DNA of 64,000 nucleotides from G963663315 sp963663315 (GCA_963663315.1 OY760176.1:248001-312000), one strand, 5' to 3'. Shown: positions 26,554-35,956, counted from the first letter of the stretch. Numbers and translations are program-made. Notes: generated from the sequence alone by a model not told the origin.

Positions 26554-27660
26554 ATGAAGGCCATGATTCTGGCAGCGGGGAAAGGAACCCGTCTGCGACC
26601 ACTCTCCTACGAAATGCCCAAACCGATGATTCCGGTACTGGGCAAGCCCGTCATGGAGTATCTGGTCGAGCGACTCGCGCTCCATAAATTCCTCGATATC
26701 ATGATCAATGTCAGCCACCTGTCGGAATCCATTGAAACCTATTTCACGGATGGACGGCGCTGGGGAGTGAATATCGGATATTCTTTCGAAGGATACATTG
26801 AAGGAGGTGAACTGATCCGGGAGCCGCTGGGGTCGGCGGGAGGGATTCGGCGAATACAGGATTATGGCGGATATTTCGATGATACCTTTTTAGTGATTTG
26901 TGGCGATCTGATCATCGATCTGGATCTGACCGAAGCGATTCGAAAACACTGGCAATCCGGGGCCAAAGCCAGCATCCTGACCAAACAGATGGAAAGGAAA
27001 CGGTTGTCGGAATATGGCGTTGTTGTTACCGATGAAAAAGGGACGATTACTTCTTTTCAGGAAAAACCTGCGGTAGAAGATGCCAGGTCCACTCTGGTCA
27101 ATACCGGGATTTATTTTTTTGAGCCAGAGATCATCGACCTGATTCCGGCGGACATGTTTTATGATATCGCGATCGACCTGTTGCCTGACTTGATCGAGAA
27201 GGGCGTACCATTTCGCGCCATTGATATGACGTTTCACTGGTTGGACATAGGGCGAGTGAATGATTTCTGGCTGGTCAATCAACAGATGATGCGTGGCTCG
27301 GTACGAGGTATCGATATGCCTGGGACGGAAGTTATGCCGCAAGTCTGGACGGGTTTGAATGTTAACGTTGACTGGAATGATATTTATATCGAAGGGCCGG
27401 TTTATATCGGTTCGAATTCCAGAATTGAAGCTGGCTGCGAAATCCAGGGTCCGACATGGATTTCTCACGGTTGTTATCTGCAAGGCGGCGCTAAAATCCA
27501 TAGAAGCATGCTGTTTGAGCACACCCTGATGCGCCGCCATGCTGTGGTCCATGAGGCCGTGGTGTTTGGTCGATATTGCGTGGACAAGGAAGGACAGCCA
27601 ATTGAACGCGACGACATGGATCTCGACTGGGTGGGTGATGCACGGGATAAGGACAGATAG
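26554..27660 (+). CDS. NDP-sugar pyrophosphorylase with C-terminal left-handed helix
   Basis: 368 residues. The N-terminal nucleotidyltransferase (about 1-235) has ILAAGKGTRLRPLSYEMPKP and FLVICGDLIIDLD; the C-terminal part (about 265-345) has hexapeptide-like repeats (VYIGSNSRIEAGCEIQGP). It forms an activated sugar from a sugar-1-phosphate and NTP, as in mannose-1-phosphate guanylyltransferase or glucose-1-phosphate thymidylyltransferase homologues; specificity is not readable. It follows kdsB by 49 bp and may supply envelope polysaccharide precursors. Confidence 0.85.
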   Translation: MKAMILAAGKGTRLRPLSYEMPKPMIPVLGKPVMEYLVERLALHKFLDIMINVSHLSESIETYFTDGRRWGVNIGYSFEGYIEGGELIREPLGSAGGIRRIQDYGGYFDDTFLVICGDLIIDLDLTEAIRKHWQSGAKASILTKQMERKRLSEYGVVVTDEKGTITSFQEKPAVEDARSTLVNTGIYFFEPEIIDLIPADMFYDIAIDLLPDLIEKGVPFRAIDMTFHWLDIGRVNDFWLVNQQMMRGSVRGIDMPGTEVMPQVWTGLNVNVDWNDIYIEGPVYIGSNSRIEAGCEIQGPTWISHGCYLQGGAKIHRSMLFEHTLMRRHAVVHEAVVFGRYCVDKEGQPIERDDMDLDWVGDARDKDR

Positions 27661-27782
27661 ACCACCAAATACACCGGTCAACCAGGGTTTTCGAAGGTTT
27701 CAGGTAGATTTATTCGAAAATGCAATTCGATTTGCTATACAATCCATGCCTCAAATTTTTTGCACCAGAAATACCTATTCCA

Positions 27783-28127
27783 ATGCCATTTTACGAATAT
27801 CAATGCCGTCATTGTGACCACCGGCTCGAAGTACTTCAGAAATTATCTGACGACCCTCTTGTGTATTGTCCCGAGTGTAATGAAGCCACTCTCAGGAAGC
27901 TGGTTTCGGCAGCGGCATTTCGATTGAAGGGTACGGGCTGGTACGAAACGGATTTCAAAGGCAACGGTAAAAAGGAAGAAAAATCTGCTGACGACAAGTC
28001 GTCGGATACAGGCAAGGAGACGTCCAAAGACAAAACCGGCGAAATCCCGAGTAAATCCGACGGCAAAAAATCAGACAGCATGAACCCCACTGGCGGAAAG
28101 AGTTCCGGCGCTTCCGCCACAGCCTGA
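27783..28127 (+). CDS. FmdB-family zinc-ribbon protein
   Basis: 114 residues from the ATG at 27783 (MPFYEYQCRHCDHRLEVLQK). The two CxxC pairs (CRHC, CPEC) form a zinc ribbon, followed by FRLKGTGWYETDFK, typical of the family, and a low-complexity Lys/Ser/Asp tail. Its role is unknown; in many gammaproteobacteria this gene sits directly upstream of aspS, as here (48 bp). Confidence 0.88.
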   Translation: MPFYEYQCRHCDHRLEVLQKLSDDPLVYCPECNEATLRKLVSAAAFRLKGTGWYETDFKGNGKKEEKSADDKSSDTGKETSKDKTGEIPSKSDGKKSDSMNPTGGKSSGASATA

Positions 28128-28175
28128 TTTTTCCGTCCCCGGAAATCTCCCTGTACGCCATTTGCCAGCGACGAC

Positions 28176-29951
28176 ATGCGAACCCATCTGTGTGGAAAAC
28201 TGAAACCCTCCAATATTGACGAGACCGTTTCAATTAACGGCTGGGTTTTGAATCGCCGGGATCATGGCGGGGTCATTTTTATTGATCTGAGGGATCGTTC
28301 CGGCCACGTTCAGGTCGTCGCTGATCCTGATCATCCGGCTCCTTTTGAAATTGCGGACAAGTCCCGAAACGAATTTGTATTATCGGTTACAGGTCAGGTT
28401 CGTGCGCGACCCGAGGGCACAGTGAATCAGGAATTGTCCACCGGGGAGATTGAAATTGTGGCAGACAGGATTGAATTGCTCAATCGTTGCGAGCCCTTGC
28501 CATTCCAGTTGGATGAAGATGATATCGGCGAAGCAACCCGGCTGAAGTACCGCTTTCTCGATCTGCGGCGCCCGTCCATGCAGCGCACCTTACGTTACCG
28601 TCACAAGATCATTTCCACTTTGCGGAAGTTCCTCGAAAAGCGCGATTTCGTGGAAATCGAAACGCCTATCCTGACCCGGTCCACGCCTGAAGGAGCGCGG
28701 GATTATCTGGTGCCGAGCCGAACCCATCCGGGGGCGTTCTTTTCTCTCCCCCAGTCGCCGCAGCTATTCAAGCAATTGCTGATGGTATCCGGGTTCGAAC
28801 GTTATTTTCAGATTGCCCGTTGCTTCCGGGATGAAGACCTGCGGGCTGACCGACAGCCTGAATTTACCCAGCTTGATATCGAAGTCTCGTTCATGGACGA
28901 GAACGGGATAATGCAGATGATGGAGCAACTGATCAGACGCTGTTTCAAAAAAGCGCTCAAGGTTAAATTGCCGAACCCCCTGCCAAGGTTGAGTTACCAT
29001 GAGGCTGTGTCACGTTATGGAACTGATCGCCCGGATCTGCGAATCGATCTGGAACTGACCGATCTGACCGATCTGATGAAGACAGTCGAGTTCAAAGTGT
29101 TTTCCAGTCCGGCCAATGACCCCGAAGGTCGTATTGCGGCATTGCTTGTGCCCGGCGGAAACCGCTTGTCGAGAGCACAGATTGATCAATACACTGAATT
29201 TGTCGGGCAATTTGGCGCCAAAGGACTGGCCTATATAAAGGTAAACGATGCCTCATCCGGTCGCGATGGATTGCAATCGCCCATTCTGAAATTTCTCCCG
29301 GACGAGGCGCTGGACGGTATCATTGGCCGTACCAGCGCCAAAACCGGCGACCTGATTTTCTTTGGCGCCGACAAGGCCGCTGTCGTGAATGCCGCCTTGG
29401 GATCACTCAGGGTCAGGCTGGGGCATGATCTCGACCGGGTAGAGACTGGTTGGAAGCCGGTCTGGATCGTTGATTTTCCACTGGTGGAATGGAACAAGGA
29501 CGAGAAACGGTGGCAAGCGTTGCACCATCCGTTCACCTCGCCAAAAGAGGACGACCTGTCCGACCAGGATCCCGGCCAGATGCTGTCACGCGCCTATGAC
29601 ATGGTATTGAATGGCAAAGAAATTGGCGGCGGTTCGATTCGTATTCATCGGTCTGACCTGCAAGGAAAAATTCTCAATCTGCTGGGCATCAATGACCGGG
29701 AAGCCAGGGAAAAATTCGGTTTCCTGCTGAATGGTCTCAAATATGGCGCTCCGCCCCACGGCGGCATTGCCTTTGGTATAGATCGACTGGTGGCGATGAT
29801 GACCGGGGTGGAGTCGATTCGTGAGGTCATTGCCTTCCCGAAAACCCAGAAAGCGTCCTGCCTGTTGACTGAAGCGCCCAATCATGTGGATGCCGGGCAG
29901 CTTCGAGATCTCGGCCTGAAGATAAAAAACCCGGGCAGGGCCACCCGTTGA
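28176..29951 (+). CDS. aspS: Aspartyl-tRNA synthetase
   Basis: 591 residues, bacterial-type class II synthetase with an anticodon-binding OB domain (GWVLNRRDHGGVIFIDLRDR), motif 2 region (YFQIARCFRDEDLRADRQPE), the GAD insertion, and motif 3 (GIAFGIDRLVAMMTG). It charges tRNA-Asp. In gammaproteobacteria yebC and the ruv genes usually follow; here they are 19.8 kb away, beyond the microcompartment island. Confidence 0.97.
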   Translation: MRTHLCGKLKPSNIDETVSINGWVLNRRDHGGVIFIDLRDRSGHVQVVADPDHPAPFEIADKSRNEFVLSVTGQVRARPEGTVNQELSTGEIEIVADRIELLNRCEPLPFQLDEDDIGEATRLKYRFLDLRRPSMQRTLRYRHKIISTLRKFLEKRDFVEIETPILTRSTPEGARDYLVPSRTHPGAFFSLPQSPQLFKQLLMVSGFERYFQIARCFRDEDLRADRQPEFTQLDIEVSFMDENGIMQMMEQLIRRCFKKALKVKLPNPLPRLSYHEAVSRYGTDRPDLRIDLELTDLTDLMKTVEFKVFSSPANDPEGRIAALLVPGGNRLSRAQIDQYTEFVGQFGAKGLAYIKVNDASSGRDGLQSPILKFLPDEALDGIIGRTSAKTGDLIFFGADKAAVVNAALGSLRVRLGHDLDRVETGWKPVWIVDFPLVEWNKDEKRWQALHHPFTSPKEDDLSDQDPGQMLSRAYDMVLNGKEIGGGSIRIHRSDLQGKILNLLGINDREAREKFGFLLNGLKYGAPPHGGIAFGIDRLVAMMTGVESIREVIAFPKTQKASCLLTEAPNHVDAGQLRDLGLKIKNPGRATR

Positions 29952-29958
29952 ATCCGGT

Positions 29959-31035
29959 TCAGGCCCGAACCGCACCTGATTTTCCAAACGCCTTTTGAGA
30001 CTGCTTGAAGTGCCGTGTATACAGACAGTAGATTGGAATGATTTGCGCCATCATGGTGCGTTTGGCCTGATTGAGCGGGGTGATGCGGCGGGCCGGTTGT
30101 CCTGCCCATAACCAGCCGCTTTCCAATAATTGACCTGGCTCGGTTTGTGCGCCTGCTGCCAGTAGAACATCGTTTTCGACCACGGTATCGCGGGCTACCG
30201 ACGCACTGATCCCGATCAGGGAGTTGGCGCCGATAGTACAATCGGTCAGAGATACGTTGTGACCAATGGTCACATCTTCACCAATCACGACATCACGTTC
30301 ACTGCAAACAACCGTTGTATTATCCTGGATGTTGGTTCTTGTCCCAATCATGATTTTATTGTAGACAGCGTCAAAGTGGCAGCCATACCAGATACTGACA
30401 TCGGGTTCGGCGCAGATCATCCCCGAGATATCTGCCGTGCATCCGATAAAGGGTTCGCCTGCAACGGATGTGCCGGCGCCGGTCTGCTGGCGCTTTGAGC
30501 CCGGTTGATTGGCTGCCGACAGAGCCGTACGGATACGGGCATGTTCGCTCTCAAGTTCACCGGGCGCAAGTGGCCGGACCGGCTTGGCAGGGCACCCTGA
30601 ATACAGCCATCCGCCCTCCAGTCCGGAGCGTGGGTAGACCACCGATGCGGGCGCCAGAACCGTGCCAGAAGCCAGCGCCGAACCGTCGAGTACCGTGGCG
30701 CCATGCCCGATTATGCACTCGTCGCCAATCTCGCAGGCATGGATCACAGCGTTTTCACCGGCACTGACATCATGGCCAATGATTGCGGGATAAATGTCGT
30801 CAACAATGTGGACTGTGCCGCGGGAGCCGAGGTGAAAGTTGCGCCCGACCCGAATGTAATGGCCATCGGCGCGAAGCACGGACTGGTTGCCAAGCCATGC
30901 GCCCTCGGCCAGAGTTACCTGTCCGAGTACTGCCGCACGATCACCGGCATACACCGGCTCCGCAGCCAGCTTCGGCCAGGTCTGATCGTATGGCAGAACA
31001 ACCAGAGAACTGTTTTTGGTTGATTTCGTGTTCAA
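29959..31035 (-). CDS. Tandem gamma-carbonic-anhydrase-like (left-handed beta-helix) protein
   Basis: 358 residues made of two hexapeptide-repeat domains (about 25-160 and 190-330) of the gamma-carbonic anhydrase family; the family normally has one. The zinc histidines are split between the halves: domain 1 keeps the first and third (His76 in GTVHIV, His99 in VIHAC) but has Glu94 for the second; domain 2 keeps only the second (His259 in IGHN) and has Val243 and Thr264 for the others. In the family two ligands come from one subunit and one from its neighbour, so the halves look complementary. The start is probably TTG at 31035; no better one is near. It converges on aspS. Its link to the microcompartment genes is unproven. 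Confidence 0.75.
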   Translation of the reverse strand: MNTKSTKNSSLVVLPYDQTWPKLAAEPVYAGDRAAVLGQVTLAEGAWLGNQSVLRADGHYIRVGRNFHLGSRGTVHIVDDIYPAIIGHDVSAGENAVIHACEIGDECIIGHGATVLDGSALASGTVLAPASVVYPRSGLEGGWLYSGCPAKPVRPLAPGELESEHARIRTALSAANQPGSKRQQTGAGTSVAGEPFIGCTADISGMICAEPDVSIWYGCHFDAVYNKIMIGTRTNIQDNTTVVCSERDVVIGEDVTIGHNVSLTDCTIGANSLIGISASVARDTVVENDVLLAAGAQTEPGQLLESGWLWAGQPARRITPLNQAKRTMMAQIIPIYCLYTRHFKQSQKAFGKSGAVRA

Positions 31036-31067
31036 TTTTGTTGAAGTCCGGATTCAGTTTCCTGGCG

Positions 31068-32489
31068 TTATTTATTTCGACTCCGGTTGAGTTCCGCGCA
31101 TGATTGCGAAATCATCCGTTCGGCCCGGTCCATCGCACTCCCGGCATCATCTTCACATTCCAGTTTTCGCATTACTCTCCAGGTCTGTTTCCAGGTGGGT
31201 GGACTGTCTGGTTTTTTCGCTGCCCGTTCTGCCAGCAAAGCGCGCGCGTAATTTAACTGGTTCGACCGAATCGCTGATTCAATCAGCGTCTGTGAAATGA
31301 AGTCCCTTTGCGCATGGCTGCCTCCAAAATGATTGGCTGTGTAGCGAACCTTTGACATCAGATCGACAGAATTGGAATAGTCGCCCTTCGCGAATGAGTA
31401 CAACGCCTGGCTGACTGGCAGGCCGACTCTTCGAACCATGCTTCCTGAATCATTGTCTTCAGACGCCTGGTTTTCAAGTCTCGCGATCAGGCTGTCAGCC
31501 AGCCCAAACTGACCGCTTGCTGAGAATGCCATCATTGCATGTGCGTCGTTGAAACAGTAGTAACCCGCCTGATCAATTGTTTTCTCCCATTTGTCATTCA
31601 ATGCCTGCCAACGGTCTCCAGTGTCGATTTTCTTCAAATACAGGCGCCACAACAGCGCACTGGCATCGAGCATCTCCAGTGCGACAGTTCCATCGGCGAT
31701 AGATTTGTCGTAAATCTCCAACACTTTGTCGTACTGCTCCAGGTCAAGGTAGTAAAGAGCCAGATGCCACCAGTTGTGAACCGAGAAACCATTGTCCACC
31801 GACCAGTCATTCAAACGGGATTCATACCATTTTATGCCATCGACCTGTCTTCCCTGCATTTCCAGCACATGTGCGACAGCATGAATCGCCCAAACATCAC
31901 CCGGATTCATTTCTACCGCCTGCTTGCCGGTTTCTTCCGCAATTACGTACTCGTTGCATTCTTCCAGTCCGAAAGAATACATACCGAATGCGTAACCAGT
32001 CTCTGCAGAATCTTTCGGATAATGCGGCAGTACACGGGCAACACGATCCCGAAGATTTTGTGAATCACCGCGATAGAAATCAAACAGATGTGCGATCAGC
32101 AAGGCAAGCGTGTCACGAGGATAGTCAACCAGAACTGACTCCAGCATATCGGTTGCACGGTTAAACCTGCCATCCAGCCAATACCGTGCGGCAATAATGT
32201 GCTTACGCTCCCGTTCATTCGCCTTTTCCTCCAGTGTGCTCACCGCTGCAAGAGACTCTCTTATATGGTCACGGAACGCTGAATCTGCCATTACGCCTCC
32301 AGCATGAGCACGCAAACAGTGAGCAAGAACAAAGTCAGGGTCCTCGGCGATTGCTTCGTCGACGCTTTCTACCGGGTCTCCTGTATAGGACAACATTTGT
32401 GCGAGCGCAATTTCAAATTTATCCAGCGCAGCCTGACTGGCGACGGTTACTTCCAGTCCGCGATTATCGATTAACTGATTCATTTGCAC
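31068..32489 (-). CDS. TPR protein similar to eukaryotic TTC38
   Basis: 473 residues of helical repeats without a signal peptide, likely cytoplasmic. The stretch NPGDVWAIHAVAHVLEMQGR and the following HNWWHLALYYLDLEQYDKVL match the conserved core of the TTC38-type TPR family, whose biochemical role is not established. A GTG at 32489 is spaced 5 nt after GGAGG; an ATG two codons later is possible. It lies about 100 bp downstream of the flavoprotein gene on the same strand, so it is probably co-transcribed from the divergent palindrome-bearing promoter. Confidence 0.75.
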   Translation of the reverse strand: MQMNQLIDNRGLEVTVASQAALDKFEIALAQMLSYTGDPVESVDEAIAEDPDFVLAHCLRAHAGGVMADSAFRDHIRESLAAVSTLEEKANERERKHIIAARYWLDGRFNRATDMLESVLVDYPRDTLALLIAHLFDFYRGDSQNLRDRVARVLPHYPKDSAETGYAFGMYSFGLEECNEYVIAEETGKQAVEMNPGDVWAIHAVAHVLEMQGRQVDGIKWYESRLNDWSVDNGFSVHNWWHLALYYLDLEQYDKVLEIYDKSIADGTVALEMLDASALLWRLYLKKIDTGDRWQALNDKWEKTIDQAGYYCFNDAHAMMAFSASGQFGLADSLIARLENQASEDNDSGSMVRRVGLPVSQALYSFAKGDYSNSVDLMSKVRYTANHFGGSHAQRDFISQTLIESAIRSNQLNYARALLAERAAKKPDSPPTWKQTWRVMRKLECEDDAGSAMDRAERMISQSCAELNRSRNK

Positions 32490-32594
32490 ATTATCCTCCG
32501 TCGGTTAAACCTTAATTAAAAAGAACTGACAAGTTATCAAAACAATATTATTTAATATTCGGGTGCGGGCAGCTCTTATACATAATTACACCAA

Positions 32595-33740
32595 TTACCT
32601 TCCCGTGGGTGAACTTCCGGCATCCAATCTGGTACGCGAATTAATTTTGAATCGATCTGCGGTGCCGTACTCCTTAAGACCAACACCGGCAACGAATTCC
32701 CCCAACACCGGCCCATGCTTGAACAAATGTCCAGAACATCCACCGACGATCAGAATATTCTCGTGCTGCGGGTGAAAATCAATAATAAAATGTGTGTCCG
32801 GTGTCATGGCGATCTGGCAGGCTTTCTGATCTACCGCTCTTTCCCTGGCCAGGCCCGGTAATCGATTTCTCAGGTACTGACGAGTACGGGTAAATGTAGC
32901 TTGATCGACAATGCGTTCATCGTTGTCAAGATCAATAATGGCTTCGGTCCATGCAATCGCTGCCTTTACACCATGTCCTTCCAAAGATGGAGACCCGTAT
33001 GCCGTATACCCGTGGTCAATCCAGCACGGCATGTTTTCACTGTCATAGGATGCATCGGAATCAGGAGTGGAAGTGTAGATGATATTCTGGCGAACGATAT
33101 CCAGCAGTGGCGCTATGGTCCTTGGAAACAGGCTGCCAAGCCAGGGACCGGCACAGGCAACAATCAAATCGGCTTCCAATGGCTTGCCGTCAATCTGAAG
33201 ATTTTCATTCTCGTCGGATCTGACCTGATGTCTCAGAACTGTCCCTCCCTTGCGAACGAATTTCCTGGTTGTTTCCACCAGAATTCGATGCGCCATCAGT
33301 GCGCCAGCCTCCGGTTCATAAATTCCATAGGCTACATTCCTGAAGTCAAACTGTGGAAATCGAAGCTTTAACTCGTCAGTGTCAAACTTGAAATAAGGCA
33401 CGCCCAAATCGTCGAATGTGGCAAATGTTGCATCTTCCCAGCCGGAGTGACGCTCTGAAGCCATAGTCAATGCGCCACACTCAACATACAGTACACAATT
33501 CATTTCTGCCTGCAGTTCCATCCATCGCAGGCGGGACTGTCGAGCCCACAGTGTATACAGTCGATCAGCGCCATGAATGCAACGAAATACCCGATTGTAA
33601 TCAGATGATGACGATCTGGGGTGCCCGGGCTCCCAGCGATCTATCAGTGTTACCCGATGGCCCTGTTGTTGCAGGCTCAACGCGCTCATCACACCAGCGA
33701 TGCCCGCGCCGACAACAACGATTTCGCTCTTGTTCACCAT
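32595..33740 (-). CDS. FAD-dependent amine oxidase, monomeric sarcosine oxidase-like
   Basis: 381 residues of the DAO family. The dinucleotide-binding motif VVGAGIAGVMSALSLQQQGH is at residues 8-27, and SSSSDYNRVFRCIHG matches the sarcosine oxidase/N-methyltryptophan oxidase subgroup. Cys308 (KACQIAMTPDTHFIID) aligns with the cysteine that holds FAD covalently in monomeric sarcosine oxidase. Such enzymes oxidise secondary N-alkyl amino acids to an imine that hydrolyses to an aldehyde, with H2O2 formed. No signal peptide. It is divergent from the glutamine-synthetase-like gene across a palindromic operator candidate, so it likely belongs to the same regulon. Substrate is inferred to be an N-substituted amino acid. 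Confidence 0.82.
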   Translation of the reverse strand: MVNKSEIVVVGAGIAGVMSALSLQQQGHRVTLIDRWEPGHPRSSSSDYNRVFRCIHGADRLYTLWARQSRLRWMELQAEMNCVLYVECGALTMASERHSGWEDATFATFDDLGVPYFKFDTDELKLRFPQFDFRNVAYGIYEPEAGALMAHRILVETTRKFVRKGGTVLRHQVRSDENENLQIDGKPLEADLIVACAGPWLGSLFPRTIAPLLDIVRQNIIYTSTPDSDASYDSENMPCWIDHGYTAYGSPSLEGHGVKAAIAWTEAIIDLDNDERIVDQATFTRTRQYLRNRLPGLARERAVDQKACQIAMTPDTHFIIDFHPQHENILIVGGCSGHLFKHGPVLGEFVAGVGLKEYGTADRFKINSRTRLDAGSSPTGR

Positions 33741-33829
33741 TTTCTGTCCAGTTTCAGTTTGGCGATTAATTTTTTCATATACTGATTTTCTAGGAAAATT
33801 TATATTATTTTGTTTGCTTTTGAATATAG

Positions 33830-33860
33830 TACACTGTATAAGTATACTGTATACAGTGTA
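33830..33860. promoter_or_regulatory. Palindromic operator candidate in the divergent promoter
   Basis: TACACTGTATA (33830-33840) and TATACAGTGTA (33850-33860) form a perfect 11-bp inverted repeat with a 9-nt spacer. Inside lies a second perfect palindrome, ACTGTATACAGT (33846-33857). TGTATACA-type cores are common binding sites of GntR/FCD regulators, and such a regulator is encoded at 45720. The site is placed to control both the flavoprotein-TPR unit and the microcompartment genes. Confidence 0.75.
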
Positions 33861-33907
33861 TAGTATGTTAAAGATAAATCACCTTATCACCAAAAACTCC
33901 TAGTGAG

Positions 33908-35218
33908 ATGAACAAAGAGAAAGACTGTCAATTTGAGAGTTTGCCCGAAGGTACGCATACCGTCGCAATGGGAGTTGGGGATTTGAACGGCATCATGCGA
34001 GGCAAACGGGTTCCAGCCAGCAATTGGTCGACTGTGTGCAAGCGTGGGAACGCACTGTCTATGGCCCTTGTTGCACTGGATATGACTTGCGAAGTATGGG
34101 ATACGCCCTACGTCAATTATGAAAACGGATACCCTGATATGCATATGTATCCGCTCACGGCGCCGGTTGCATTGCCATGGGAGCCAGGTGTGGCAATGTG
34201 TATGGGCTACCTTGAGGGCATGGACCACAAGCCAGTGCCAATTGATCCTCGCAATGCATTGATTGCGCAGATGGAAAGAGCGAAATCCATGGGATTGTCA
34301 ATACAGATCGGCGCCGAGCTGGAGTTCTATCTGCTCGACCCGGAAACAATGAAACCGAAAGACCGCGGCGTTCAGGTTTACAGTCTGACACGAGCCGCGG
34401 AGCTTGAACATGTGATTGGTCCCATTCGCCAGTATCTCAATGAAATCGGCATTCCGGTCGAGCAGTCCAATCCGGAATACGCTGCCGGGCAGGTCGAAAT
34501 TAACATGCGATATGACGATGCCCTGATCGCCGCAGACCGGGTTGTCATGTTTCGCATGGCAGTTCGTGATATTGCACGCATTCATGGCTATCACGCTACT
34601 TTTATGTCGAAGCCTTTTTCAGAGGAATCGGGTAGTGGTTTTCACACCCATCATTCTGTCTGGAAGGATGGTGAAAACCGGTTTTCCGATGGAAACGGTA
34701 AACTGTCGCACTACGGCAAATCATATCTGGCAGGCATGCAGTTGCGTATGGCTGAGGCTGCTATTGCCAGTTCGACCACGCCAAATGCTTATCGGCGTCG
34801 CCGACCATATACATTTTGTCCAATCAACAATACCTGGGGCATGGACAATCGAACCGTTGCGCTCCGGGTAATCGAAGGTGCAAATCACGCAGTCCGCATT
34901 GAAAAACGCGATGGGTCTGCCGATTGCAATCCCTACTATCTGTTTGCAACTGAAATCGCCGCTGGACTGGATGGAGTGGAACAAGACATGAATCCAACGG
35001 CGATGACCGACAGTAATGCCTACGAGCAGGAAGATGCCCAGCCTATTCCACAGGATATTTCAACTGCGATTCAGCTTGCCTGGGAATCCGACTGGTTAAG
35101 GAATGTGATTGGTGATGATTGTCTGACTATCCTGCTGCAACAGGCAGAGCGCGAAGTCGAATTTCTGGCAGCAAAAGTCACGCCAACTGAAATCGAACGC
35201 TATCTGGAGAATTTCTGA
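33908..35218 (+). CDS. Glutamine-synthetase-like gamma-glutamyl-amine ligase
   Basis: 436 residues, similar to PuuA/GlnA-like proteins rather than housekeeping GlnA. N-terminal VGDLNGIMRGKRVPAS is the beta-grasp region; catalytic pieces are IGAELEFYL, EYAAGQVEINMRYD, SGSGFHTHHSVW (ATP/metal site) and NNTWGMDNRTVALRV. It lacks the adenylylation-site sequence of GlnA. Relatives join glutamate to an amine with ATP (putrescine, methylamine, ethanolamine, isopropylamine). It is the first gene of the microcompartment operon; its stop overlaps the next ATG. With the MgsABC-like genes at 46.5 kb it suggests the gamma-glutamylamide route; the amine is unknown. Confidence 0.88.
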   Translation: MNKEKDCQFESLPEGTHTVAMGVGDLNGIMRGKRVPASNWSTVCKRGNALSMALVALDMTCEVWDTPYVNYENGYPDMHMYPLTAPVALPWEPGVAMCMGYLEGMDHKPVPIDPRNALIAQMERAKSMGLSIQIGAELEFYLLDPETMKPKDRGVQVYSLTRAAELEHVIGPIRQYLNEIGIPVEQSNPEYAAGQVEINMRYDDALIAADRVVMFRMAVRDIARIHGYHATFMSKPFSEESGSGFHTHHSVWKDGENRFSDGNGKLSHYGKSYLAGMQLRMAEAAIASSTTPNAYRRRRPYTFCPINNTWGMDNRTVALRVIEGANHAVRIEKRDGSADCNPYYLFATEIAAGLDGVEQDMNPTAMTDSNAYEQEDAQPIPQDISTAIQLAWESDWLRNVIGDDCLTILLQQAEREVEFLAAKVTPTEIERYLENF

Positions 35219-35490
35219 TGCGAATCGCACGCGTGACCGGAACGGTAACAGCAAGCGTCAAGGAACCAAAGCTGGCTGGACATAAACTCCTCGTCGTCGA
35301 TATTGAGGATGGTGAAGGTAACAAAATGGAATCGTCTGTTGTCGCAATAGACTCAGTTGGCGCGGGCGTCGGCGATTCCGTACTGGTGGTATGCGGTTCG
35401 GCGGCAAGAATTCCAGCCGGGATTTCAAATATTGCAGTCGATGCAACCGTAGTCGCTATTATCGATGAGATATCCATTACTCATCGTTGA
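35218..35490 (+). CDS. BMC-P shell vertex protein (EutN/CcmL family)
   Basis: 90 residues, the pentamer that closes the corners of a microcompartment shell. It begins MRIARVTGTVTASVKEPKLA as EutN/CcmL proteins do and contains LLVVDIEDGEG, VAIDSVGAGVGDSVLVVCGS and AIIDEI near the end. The ATG overlaps the preceding stop (TGATG). Only one BMC-P gene is seen. Confidence 0.93.
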   Translation: MRIARVTGTVTASVKEPKLAGHKLLVVDIEDGEGNKMESSVVAIDSVGAGVGDSVLVVCGSAARIPAGISNIAVDATVVAIIDEISITHR

Positions 35491-35550
35491 TTATTTAAGC
35501 ATTTCAAGAGAACCAATTAAATTACACGCAATTTATAAAGGGGCCCCTAA

Positions 35551-35850
35551 ATGGTAAAGAACGCAGAAACTGGTCAAACCGCGCTTGGCATGATCGAAAC
35601 CCGGGGAATTGTAGCCTCGATTGAAGCAGCCGACGCAATGGTGAAGGCTGCCAATGTAAGTCTGGCGGGACAAGTCAAGGCCGGAGGCGGACTGGTGACG
35701 GTGATGGTTCGCGGCGAAGTAGGCGCTGTAAAAGCCGCGACTGATGCGGGCGCCAGCGCAGCCAATAAAGTCGGTGAAGTGGTATCCGTACACCTCATTC
35801 CACGTCCGCATGATGATGTCGAAATCTTGCTTGAAAATGTTGGCGGTTAG
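35551..35850 (+). CDS. BMC-H shell hexamer protein
   Basis: 99 residues with the single BMC fold: ALGMIETRGIVASIEAADAM, pore-loop region VKAGGGLVTVMVRGEV, and GEVVSVHLIPRPHDDVEILL. It should form the hexagonal tiles of the shell facets. The pore sequence KAGGG replaces the K-I-G-S-G type of many homologues and may affect which metabolites pass. A GGGGCCCC palindrome overlaps the ribosome-binding region (AAAGGGG). Confidence 0.95.
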   Translation: MVKNAETGQTALGMIETRGIVASIEAADAMVKAANVSLAGQVKAGGGLVTVMVRGEVGAVKAATDAGASAANKVGEVVSVHLIPRPHDDVEILLENVGG

Positions 35851-35956
35851 CCGCCCGCAAAAGAAATCCCGGGTTTCTGTGTTAGACGGGACCAGCGGGG
35901 TTTCGAAATGGTCAATCCAGGTAAATGTACTGTTGCTTTCTGCCTGAGGCTTGAAT

